A stretch of 64,000 nucleotides of DNA from Salvia splendens (taxonomy: Eukaryota; Streptophyta; Magnoliopsida; Lamiales; Lamiaceae), in NCBI RefSeq assembly GCF_004379255.2, contig NC_056040.1, positions 22,890,120 to 22,954,119 of the forward strand. The letters run 5' to 3'. Shown here piece after piece: positions 54,704 to 64,000 of the stretch. How positions within the stretch are numbered: the stretch's first letter is position 1; each line of letters begins with the position of its first letter. The position numbers and the translations under genes were made by a program. The notes under the pieces are model-generated. The model saw nothing but the letters and a program-made list of their open reading frames with translations, ran no database searches and was not told where the DNA came from.

Positions 54704-54980
54704 TTATACATCGAGTTGTGGAGAGGAATTAAGTTACTGAATGAATTTGGTTGCTTTAATTTGATTGTTTAGTTTGAACTTGGAAGAAAATTTAGGATAT
54801 TTTATGTGAACTAAAAATTATCTAAAGGTCATGTATTCGTGTAACAATTAGTTTCACTCACATGAGTAACAAAGTGTCCACCTACTGTTTTGCCATATTC
54901 TTTTATGTTCATGTGGCTCATCTTGTTTACAATCATTTTAACAGTTATAGGCTGGGTTTAATTAGATTAAACTTGCCTTA

Positions 54981-56150
54981 ATGACTACACTTGGCACATT
55001 AAGTCAATACAATAGAGTGATTTTGACCGACATGTTGATGCCGGTGTTAAATCTAAAGTGCAGTACTCAAGAAGTGAGCAAGTTTCGTTTAAGAATCATT
55101 GGCAGGTTGTTGAATGTGAAGCGATCACTGTTAATCAATGCTATACATTATTTCCTTGCCCGACAGATAGAGGACAAATCTATACCCATTAATGAGAGGT
55201 GGTTCTCTATTGGTGGGCATATTGTTAAATCCACTCCAAAAGTGTGCAGTGATAACCGAACTTAAGTTTGGAATACGAAAGATCGACGTGACAGAAAGTA
55301 CACTTGAAAATGGGATTTTATATCAACATTTCGATGGTATATATCCCGCATAATAATGGTACAAAATAAGTTTAAGGATAAGGGGTTTGGAACTGAATCT
55401 AGCACATATTTAAAGGTGGCAAACTTGATTATAGTTCACACAGTACTTCTTTGGCTTGGATAAAATGCAATGAAGCCAAGAGATTATAGTTCACATAGTA
55501 CTTCTTGGGCTTGGATAAAATGCAATGAGGCCTTGGCTGTGAAATTTAATTGAGGATGAAGAGGCATGGGAGAACTTCCCTTGGAGTTCGTTTTCTTATT
55601 ATGTTTTGAGCAAATATATTACCAACTCATGTACAAAAATTAAAGAAAACCCAAAATACCACATGAAAGGTGCTATGTGGGCTTTGAAGTTATGGCTTAT
55701 TGAACTTATACCAGATTTGGCCGAGTTTCGGGCATTGAAAACCTCTAAAACTGCACTTCCACGCTGTGAGAGGTGGAACATGATATTAGATAAGAGTCAT
55801 GACTATACAACTTTCTATGACAATACGAATGTACATTTAATTTAAATGATTTCAGTTTACTTTAACGTAATATAGATATTACATATTTAAAACATTATAA
55901 TGTAGCTAAGGATATTAGATTTAACTCCATCTGATGAAGAAGAGTTCATTAGAGGATGCCGATGTCGATGATAAGGTTTAGGTGATGTGTATTGGTGGTG
56001 ATCGGGCAGGTAAAAGTAAGAAACAGACACGGGTTTGTCGTAGTCACAAAGAACCTTGTGAAAGGGGCACCAATGAGCTTAACAGAGATAAAAATAGGGG
56101 CACCCGTGAGCTCAACAGGGATAAATATAAGACGGATGAATGCTAGAACA
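54981..56150 (+). pseudogene. DUF1985/Ulp1-type captured gene, left arm copy
   Basis: A segment at 55050-55265 (FRLRIIGRLLNVKRSLLINA, NERWFSIGGHIVK) resembles the DUF1985 domain found beside Ulp1-type proteases in plant Mutator-like elements. A second segment at 55606-55845 (MSKYITNSCTKIKENPKYH, WALKLWLIELIPDLAEF, LPRCERW) fits the region after it. Near 56040-56150 there is a peptide repeat (RGTNELNRDKN, RGTRELNRDKY). Frames are interrupted by stops and no protease catalytic triad is visible. Confidence 0.6.
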
Positions 56151-57299
56151 TGACAGTACTGCCCAACCTACGCTTGTCATTGAAAAACGTGGCAGAGTTT
56201 TGTTCTAATGAGTGGTTGTCCAATTTTGTAAGATCATACTAACTACTATATTACTTCTACGATGAAACATGTTTAAATTGTAATTTTTTACTACTTTCCT
56301 CATTTGCGCAGAGCATGGACGCGGTTAGAATGCTATTCAACTATGAGTGGAATATGAAGGAGTTGAATAAGTTTATTGTCTGTCAATTCCAAACGGTAAA
56401 GATCAAATATTTTTAATTTATTTTAATGCTTATATCCAAGAAAATTTATGTTTATTCTACATTACAGGGTAAAATAAATAATACTACTATGGATTTACCA
56501 TCAGAGTCAACTATGAAAAATACAGCCTTGGGGCCCAAAGCACGTATGGAAGAATTGGTTAGTATTGATTTCTATTACTACGACTGTAACATTATTTTCC
56601 CATTGGTTACCAAAGGTCCTTGGCTTGGATATGCATTTGACTTCCGCACGAAGATAACAATCATCATGGATTCATGTAATCTATCATTATGTTGGAGAGA
56701 ATCCATGATGGTTGCTATCTTCGTGCGGAAGTCGAATGCATATCCAAGCCAATGACCTTTGGTGACCAATGGGAAAATAATGTTTAAAAAAAGTCCAACT
56801 GATTTAGCGATAATTAAATACAATCGTAGTAATAGAAATCAATACTAACCAATTTCGTCGTTCGTGCTTTGAGCCCCAAGACTGTATTTTTCATAGTTGA
56901 CGTTGATGGTAAATCCATGTTATTTATTTTACCCAATATTATAGAATAAGCACAAATTTTCTTGGATATAAGCATTAGAATAAGTTAACTATATTAAAAT
57001 TTTACCGTTTGGAATAGACTAACAATAAACTTATTCAACTCCTCCATATCCCACTCATAATTGAATAACATTCTTACCGCATCTATGCTTTGCGAAAAAG
57101 ATTAAAGTAGTCAAAAATTATAATTTAAACATGTTTCATCGTACTAGTAATATAATAGTTGATATGATTTACAAAATTAGACAGCCACTCATTAGATCAA
57201 AACTCTGGCACGTTTTTCAATGACAAACGTAGGTTGGCCAGTACTATTATGTTCTAGCATTCATCCGTCTTATATTTATCACTGTTGAGCTCACGGGTG

Positions 57300-58350
57300 T
57301 GCCTATTTTTATCTCTGTTAAGCTCATTGGTGCCCCTTTCACAAGGTTCTCCGTGTTTACAACAAACTCGTTTCTGTTTCTTACTTTTACCTGCCCGATC
57401 ACCACCAATACACATCACCTAAACCTTATCATCAACATTAGCATCCTATAATGATCTCATATAATCAGCTGACTCTTCTTCATCCGATGGAATTAAATCT
57501 AATATCCTTAGCTGCGTTATAATGTTTTAAATATGTAATATCTATATTACGTTAAAGTTAAACTGAAATCATTTATATTAAATGTACATTCATATTGTCA
57601 TAGAAAGTTGTATAGTCATGACTCTCATCTAATATCCCGTTCCACCTCTCACAGCGTGGAAGTGCACTTTCAGAGGTTTTCAATGCCCAGAACTCGGTCA
57701 AATCTGGTATAAGTTCAATGAACCATAACTTCAAAGCCCACACAACGCCTTTCAAGTGGTATTTTGGGTTTTCTTTAATTTTTGTACTTGAGTTGGTAAT
57801 ATATTTGCTCAAACATTATAACAAAACAAATCCCAAGGGAAGTTCTCTCATGCCTCTTCATCCTCAATTAAATTCCACAGCCATAGCCTCGTTGAATTTT
57901 ATCCAAGCCCAAGGAGTACTGCGTGAACTATAATCAAGTTTGCCACCTTCAAATATGTGCTAGATTCAGTTCCAAACCCTTTATCCTTAAACTTGTTTTG
58001 TACCATTATTATGCTAGATATATACCATCGAAATGCTGATATAAAATCCCATCTTCAGGTGGACTTTCAGTCAGGTCAATCTTTCGTGTTCCATATTTGA
58101 GTTCAGTTATCATTACATATACTTTTGAAGTGAATTTAACAATCTACCCACCAATAGAGAACAACCTTGGTATAGATTTGCCATCTATCTGTTGGGCAAG
58201 GAAATCATGTATAGCATTGGTTGACATTGACTGCTTCACATTCAATAGCCTACCAATGACACTTAAACAGAACTTGCTCATTTCTTTATCTTTAGATTTA
58301 ACACCGACATCAACCTATCGGCCAAACTCACTCTATTGTATGACTTAATG
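57300..58350 (-). pseudogene. DUF1985/Ulp1-type captured gene, right arm copy
   Basis: This is the inverted partner of the left-arm pseudogene. The ORF at 57573-57812 (MSKYITNSSTKIKENPKYHL, LPRCERWNGILDESHDY) has the same length as its left-arm twin and differs at about a dozen residues. The DUF1985-like part lies near 58090-58330 with more damage. The two copies converge on the centre of the inverted repeat. Confidence 0.6.
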
Positions 58351-59049
58351 TGTCATGTATAGTCATCAAGGTAGGTTTCATCCAGTTAAACCAGCCTACT
58401 TTCATCCAATTAAACCCAACCTGTAACAGTTAAAATGATTGTAAACAAGACGAGCCACAAGAACATTAAATAATATGAAAGAACAGTAGGTGGACACTTT
58501 GTTACTCATGTGAGTGAAACCAATTATTACATGAATACATGACCTTTATATAATTTTTAGTTCACATAAAATATCCTAAATTATCTCTCAAGTTCAAACT
58601 AAACAATCAAATTAAAACAACCAAGCTCATTAATTAACTTAATTCATCTCCATATTATATGCATAACTTGTTATTTGATTATTCAAGGTTAAGTCATACC
58701 GGAGGTTCAGGTTCAATGCAAGGTACTGATTATCCCTCTGTTTTGATGCGGCTGGATTTCATCATTGTTGTGATCGGAAAATATCTCTATTCAGGGGTTG
58801 TTGCTACTCTATTTGTCCGGTTGAGTCTCCGATCAGGATTTGAATTTTAATTGTGATGGAATTTTAAAGAACAGACGTGCAGCTAAGAACGGCTTCGCAC
58901 ATTTAAACCTAAATGGTTGAGAACATTGGAAATCCGCGATAATATTAACAGACAAAGTCGTCGGATGCTAAATACTCGATTTTAAATTTCAAACGACTCC
59001 CAACCGGATACAGACTTTAAAAAATGCAATACTAGTGGAAGGTGGTTCA

Positions 59050-59204
59050 TACTTTCATATACTTGTTTTTATAATAAAATGTGAGTGAGATAAAGATAGT
59101 GGATAGTGAGATCCATTACCAAAAGTAGTAGAAAAGTAAATGAAATATTTATTGGTGGACGGACAAAAATGGCAAAATGAGATGATTTTAGCGGACGGAG
59201 GGAG
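59050..59204. mobile_element. Partial Stowaway-like MITE
   Basis: The right end GCGGACGGAGGGAG next to TA is typical, and the inside (GAGTGAGATAAAGATAGTGG, GGACGGACAAAAATGGC) fits. No matching left end is present, so this looks truncated. Confidence 0.5.
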
Positions 59205-59394
59205 TACATTACAAATGAGAAGTAGAATTCAGTTCAACCAATACTTTGTTATAAACTAAAGAACTCGTTGTCTGAGCTAGTGTGTGGCAACCCAATTCGT
59301 AGATCACCTTACACAAAGGCGGACCTACGCTGAGGTTTGGGGTTTCCTTGGCACCCCAAACATTTGAGTTTCAACTAATACATTACAAATTCAG

Positions 59395-59480
59395 TCGCTA
59401 GCTCAGTTGGTTACAAAAGCGGACTAGGAATTAGGAAAATATGGGATCGAAACCCACAGTCCCCAGTTTTGTGGATGATA
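59395..59480 (+). mobile_element. tRNA-like SINE fragment
   Basis: A box-A-like TAGCTCAGTTGGTT and a box-B-like GGGATCGAAACCC lie about 35 bp apart, in tRNA order but without a foldable tRNA frame. A poor partner for a real tRNA, likely a SINE remnant. Confidence 0.5.
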
Positions 59481-59822
59481 ATTTTGGAGTGACTATCCAT
59501 TTTGGTTAACGAACAAAAATGGAAAGATTAGACTATTTTTTTAGACGAATGAAAATGGAAAGATAAGACTATTTTTTTGGACGAACGAAAATGGAAAAAT
59601 AAGACTATTTTCTTGTGGACTGAGTTTTGTGGATTTATTGATTTTCATAACTATTGTTTTTTTAGATTTTCTCATAGTTAATTCATTTATCTACAATATT
59701 ACTTAAAAAGTGAATGATAATTTGGGAGTGACTATCCATTTTGGTTAAGAACAAAAATGGAAAGATAAAGACTTTTTTTTGGACGGACGAAAACGGAAAA
59801 ATAAGACTATTTTCTTGTGGAC
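59480..59822 (+). repeat. Pair of direct repeats with AAAATGGAAA motifs
   Basis: The block at about 59483-59622 (GAGTGACTATCCATTTTGGT, then several AAAATGGAAAGAT units, ending TTTTCTTGTGGAC) recurs shortened at about 59729-59821. The units resemble Stowaway MITE ends that have duplicated locally. Confidence 0.6.
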
Positions 59823-60280
59823 CCTCAGTACCAAAATCCTACATCCGCCAAAACCTCATTACCATTACCCCAAAGACAAATTCATCTTTCTGTATACCTA
59901 TCATAGCGGGTGTCGTCTAAGCATTCATCTCGAACTCTATCCCTTACTTTTGATCTGACTCAACATCTCCCTTGTAAAGAAACAATCAATAACCCAATTT
60001 GTTTACGTGGTTTGGCAGTAATGCCTAAATCCATGGGCAAAATGGTGATCCTTAATTGAAACGATACAAGCAACCAAGAGATCACAAAAGGATAGGATTA
60101 TTTGGAAAAATCACGAAGAAACAACTACCAACGCATGAAGAAAATAGCTCTCATAAAAGCTTGATTGGAGCATGCTTTTCTTGCTCTCGGTTGAAAGTGG
60201 CGTTCTTGTTCTAGAAGTTTTAACTAAACTCCCTCCAACTTCATATTTCCCATCAAAGTTGAGGTATGCGACAGGTATTA

Positions 60281-60492
60281 CCTCCATCCCACTCAAGATG
60301 TCCACATTTTTTAGTGATACGAGATTTTAGAAGTAGTTGTTAGATGGAGTAAGTAAATAGAAAAAAGTACTCGCAGTTGAATATTTTAATAAGGAGAGAG
60401 ATGAGAGGAATTTATTTTCAAAAATAGAAAGTGGACATATAGAGTGAGATAAACTAAAAAAGAATGGACATTTTGAGTTGGACAAAGCGAAG
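60281..60492. mobile_element. Stowaway-like MITE
   Basis: CTCCATCCCACTCAAGATGT at the left pairs with the right part ACATTTTGAGTTGGACAAAG, with TA beside both ends. Confidence 0.7.
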
Positions 60493-60561
60493 TATTTCTC
60501 TTCATTCTTGTGCTCTAATGATGTGAAGTATTTCTCTTCATTCTTGTGCTCTAATGATGTG
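60491..60561 (+). repeat. 36-bp tandem duplication
   Basis: The unit beginning AGTATTTCTCTTCATTCTTG occurs twice in direct tandem, identical over its length. Confidence 0.9.
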
Positions 60562-60799
60562 TTTGCAAGTGCAGCTGAGATTGATTGTAGATTGTAATGT
60601 TTAAAACTCACATTTTATCGACTATGAAAAGTATGCATGTTGGCTTGCATTTCGTGTATATATGTATGCTTAACAAAGTTTATTCCATTGTTGTATGTTT
60701 ATGACTAATTCATGACTGTCCCGTGTAATTACTTGTTACAAATAATGGGATAAATTTCGCAAGCTGTGTACAGGCGGTACTCTAACTATTATAATAGAA

Positions 60800-61320
60800 A
60801 GGAAATTGACAACAAAAAGTGGAATGAAAATTACAACGGAAATAATAAACAAACCGAACTATAAGTCGAGTCGAGGAAAGCCTTTTTTCCGCAAGACAAA
60901 TTACGCCCCAGCTAGTGCTCACAGAATGGCGTATTGTCCCCAAAGATTAAACGACTTCCTCCTAGCGTGTAGAAGCACCTCAAACCCGCTAGGAACCAGC
61001 GAACTTGATGGAGTTCCGAGAATCGAGCTATGCGATGCTCCTAAGATGCACACTATGATGTAGAGAGCTTGAGAGAAGAGAGAACGATTTTGTTGCGGTG
61101 TTCTTTTCTACTCCAAGATCAAGTCTATTTATAGGCTAGAGAAAGCACTTAAAAGGCCTTGCAATCAAGGTATCTTTTTATGTATTTGAGGGTTACCTAA
61201 GATGAAAGGTCAAAGGTCTTGGCCACATCAAAGGTCTCCCACATTTTCCACATGTTGCCAATAATACTTTTGTTTGGAGAAGTGCAATATCTATAAACTA
61301 GCAAATTCAAAGAAGATGAC
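60800..61320 (-). repeat. Decayed LTR remnant of the copia family
   Basis: Shares ordered blocks with the 13.8-kb LTR: a GTCGAGTCGAGGAAAGCC-like segment, GTCCCCAAAGATTAAACGA, and a TATA region CTATTTATAGGCTAG near 61126. Termini are not recognisable, so limits are approximate. Confidence 0.6.
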
Positions 61321-61329
61321 ATGTCTGTG

Positions 61330-62960
61330 TCAAATAAATCTTAGGTGATTGGTTGTGCTTTGTAATGCTATAGAATTCATATTATGTGATATAAACAAAT
61401 ACTTTCAACGCCTTGCCGACTATGAGGCCACCTTTGCAGCAACAACTTTTTTAATTTCACTAATTTCTAATATTATATACTATATACTAGTACTTATTTT
61501 CCTATGGAGGAATATTTTTAATCCCCAAAAAATAGCTTCACTCAATGTTCTATATAAAATCAGTTTTACTTGAGTTTTAGATGTCACTAAACAAACGAAT
61601 AAGAATATTCTGTAATATTCATTTGCTATAAAATAGAGTAGATTGTTAGGGAGATTTACTGAATCGTGAACAACGGGATATTCTGAAAGGCGTGAATAAC
61701 ACTTTCCGATCAAATCAATTTGGTGGTTCTACCAATATTTGATCGGATACAATTCAGGTTTAGAAGTTTCGTATGTTGGTTCTGCTATAACACCTTGAAC
61801 CGAAAAAGATCAATAAGAAGAGGTCTGAAACGAAACATCGCGTCTCTTCACGAAGCATTGCGTCTCTTCCATTTCTTAACTGGTTTTAACAGCTTTTAAG
61901 GAATTTCGAAAATTGCAAATCAGTCCTTCGACTATCAGAAATTATATTTTCGGATGAATTTTCTACACATCAACTTTAATTGGAAATAAAAAATTTCCCA
62001 GTCAGGGGCTCTCTCCCTTGGACCCCGCAACTCGGGGGCGCTGCCCCCGAACCCGTATAATCATAATGAATTCAAACAAGCGTACGCTCCGCACTTCCAA
62101 ACTTATATAATGTTTCATTATGATAATATTGATCAATCAAGTTAATCCAATTACACTAAAATAATCAATATAGATGATAGGAGACGGAGTATACATTCTA
62201 CTGTAAATAAAGATGGAGTATATATTCTTGGAGATGGTGATGATAGTATTATTCTCATTCGTTTATACATAAACGAATATTGAATATAAAGACAAAAAAC
62301 TTAGTTATAAAAAATAAATACAAGTGCAGCTTTACTAAACAGTACTGAACTGAGATCTGAGAGGAAAAGGCAAAACGCAAAAAAAAATCGTCATTTATTT
62401 CTTGCCGATGCATGCTCGGATTCAAAAAATTATTGAACTGGTTAATAATAAGAAAAAACCGAAATTTAAAAATAAGCCCAGAAACATAATAAATTATCTT
62501 TTTTTCTTTTAAATAATGTCAAATGTTCACAATCCGGCATACATGGTATAGGGATATCTCAATTCCTCAACTTGATTCGCAAGCAACATGCGAATTTCAA
62601 ATCAGTCTGACACAGAAAACCTTTTCGGCATTGTCGTCTCATCACAACATCTGTAACTATATCATAAGCTATAAATTTGGATGTCCAACAAATTATGTAT
62701 GATAATTAATGAATATAATATGTGCGAGAAATAAGGAAATCTTATTTGCAGAACATGAGTGGGGATATAAATATAATTAAAGCAACTTATACTGTGATAA
62801 TATGATATTACGAAATAATGGACAGGTGTTTAAGCAAATAAATTAAAATAGAGAGAGGGGTCGTCATTCATCACATCACATGTCCACCGACACCCCAACC
62901 TCTTTTTGCTTCCTTCCCTTTTATTTTTTCAAGAAACTACTTATATTATCCCTTCGTGAA
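61330..62960. other. Spacer with a GC-rich repeat-like patch
   Basis: A patch at about 61995-62060 (TTGGACCCCGCAACTCGGGG then GGGCGCTGCCCCCGAACCC) resembles a motif common in plant LTR retrotransposons, but no element ends were seen. Nothing else was recognised. Confidence 0.35.
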
Positions 62961-62961
62961 T

Positions 62962-63130
62962 TGAATTATTAATAATATTAGTAAACATTATATAGTTAAC
63001 AAAATTGCTTTGAATTATTAATAATATTAGTAAACATTTCAATAATATTAGTAAACATTATATAGTTAACAAAATTGCTTTGAATTATTAATAATATTAG
63101 TAAACATTATATAGTTAACCAAATTGCTTT
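62962..63130 (+). repeat. Tandem AT-rich ~50-bp repeats
   Basis: Three copies of a unit containing GAATTATTAATAATATTAGT and TATAGTTAACAAAATTGCTT, the middle one with an extra partial duplication. Confidence 0.85.
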
Positions 63131-64000
63131 ATGCTATATGATTGCAGCTTTAATTACCTTAATCCCCTCAAAAACTAACCATTTGCCGCGTTTCACTGAC
63201 CGCCCACCGTCACTGTCAGCCAACCAATATTCCATCCATCAAGTGTAAGATCATTTGCTCTAATTATAGTATTAATTAAATTTGATAATCATAATTAATA
63301 ATCAGGTAAGATAGATATTCTCATATACTTATCGAAGGCCTAGTTGATGAGAAAAGGCCAAAATTACATATGTTTTCTGTTATTAGTTGTCTTTCTTTAG
63401 TTTCTTACTATTTTGTTTTATATTGAACTTTAATCAACACGAAAATCCAATTATATCTTGTTCAGCTCAGCCAAGGGGCTCTAAAATCTGTAGATGTAAA
63501 CTAAAAATAAGCTTTAAAATGATCAAAAGCATTTGAGGTTATAGTTAGAAACCAAAAAAAAAAATATTGAGAAAATTAAATGTGTCCTAATTTAGTCCCC
63601 GCTTGATTGATTCCACTTAAAAGTATACTTCTGAAAAAATGATTGGATTAATACTTTGAAATTAGTGAAGATATGGTAAAATTAATTTGAAAGTTCCTAA
63701 TCTTATACCTCGATTCACTAAAATATTCTATCTTATTCGATACAAAAAGGAAAAGATGAGAAAAAAGAATAATCTTGGTTTATTTTTGTTATCTTATCTC
63801 TTTCTTTTTCATCCTTTTGTCCATTCTTAATATACTAATATCCCCCATATTTTCAAGGATTGAAGAAATGAAATTTTCTTTATTAAAATTAATGAAAATG
63901 GGGAATAATAATGCAATCTTCTTAAATCTGTTTAGATGCAAAAAATCTCAATACATGTTTAAATCGATAATTAAGTATTAGAAACATTTATATATTTAGT
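63131..64000. other. AT-rich spacer, no gene seen
   Basis: No domain-bearing ORF, repeat ends or RNA gene recognised up to the window edge. Confidence 0.5.

Larger units (their letters stand above)
52161..58907. repeat. Giant inverted repeat (foldback), arms ~2.2 kb, short central spacer
   Basis: The outer ends match as CGAAGCCGTTATTAG on the left (52161) and its diverged complement CTAAGAACGGCTTCG on the right (58907). Matching continues inward through the arms to a spacer of roughly 25 bp near 56.68 kb. Near the centre GGATATGCATTTGACTTCCG and CGGAAGTCGAATGCATATCC face each other. After removing the inserted LTR element, the left arm is about 2198 bp and the right about 2218 bp. The arms differ by scattered substitutions and small indels. 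No convincing 9-bp target duplication was found at the outer ends. A Mutator-like element with captured host sequence is the likeliest origin. Confidence 0.85.

Noticed and set aside
59395..59480. Functional tRNA gene
   Set aside because: Box motifs are present but acceptor and anticodon stems do not form, so a SINE remnant fits better.

Overview
The window looks like nuclear DNA of a flowering plant, a eudicot and possibly a Lamiales such as sage. That placement rests on gene content, intron structure and transposon types, not on a database match. It is AT-rich and intron-bearing and contains four recognisable plant genes. All positions come from reading splice sites, reading frames and repeat ends by eye.

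Host genes. (1) An L-ascorbate oxidase gene on the minus strand (855-4849) has five exons and all copper-ligand boxes, but its apparent signal-peptide start is out of frame with the mature protein. (2) A CBL-interacting protein kinase of the CIPK3/9/23/26 type on the plus strand (34978-39554) has 14 coding exons and 438 codons, all introns in phase 0, and a changed NAF motif. (3) A PBL-type receptor-like cytoplasmic kinase on the minus strand (39932-41562) has five exons and 373 aa and lies tail to tail with the CIPK. (4) A SCAB1-like actin-binding protein on the minus strand (45338-49875) has 12 coding exons and about 490 aa. A FAR1/FRS-type gene at 22.5-25.7 kb is a multiply broken pseudogene.

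Transposons fill most of the rest. A 2.3-kb hAT-like foldback element (5140-7463, 8-bp TSD) sits about 105 bp upstream of the ascorbate oxidase TATA box. Three PIF/Harbinger-type elements (9623-11523, 26364-27187, 28755-33585) carry decayed ORF1 (Myb/SANT-like) or transposase pieces. A full but dead Ty1/copia element occupies 13851-20764 on the minus strand. Three solo LTRs with perfect 5-bp TSDs lie at 23262-24230, 30019-31764 and 32401-33505. Several Stowaway-like MITEs and two tRNA-like SINE fragments are scattered in introns and spacers.

The most unusual part is 52.1-58.9 kb. Two arms of about 2.2 kb form a giant inverted repeat around a short spacer near 56.68 kb, each carrying a decayed DUF1985/Ulp1-type captured gene. 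The left arm is interrupted by a very young 2.3-kb non-autonomous LTR element (52398-54703). Its two 321-bp LTRs differ at one base by eye, and it holds one intact 529-codon ORF with no protease, integrase or reverse transcriptase. This element is the best candidate here for something not well described.
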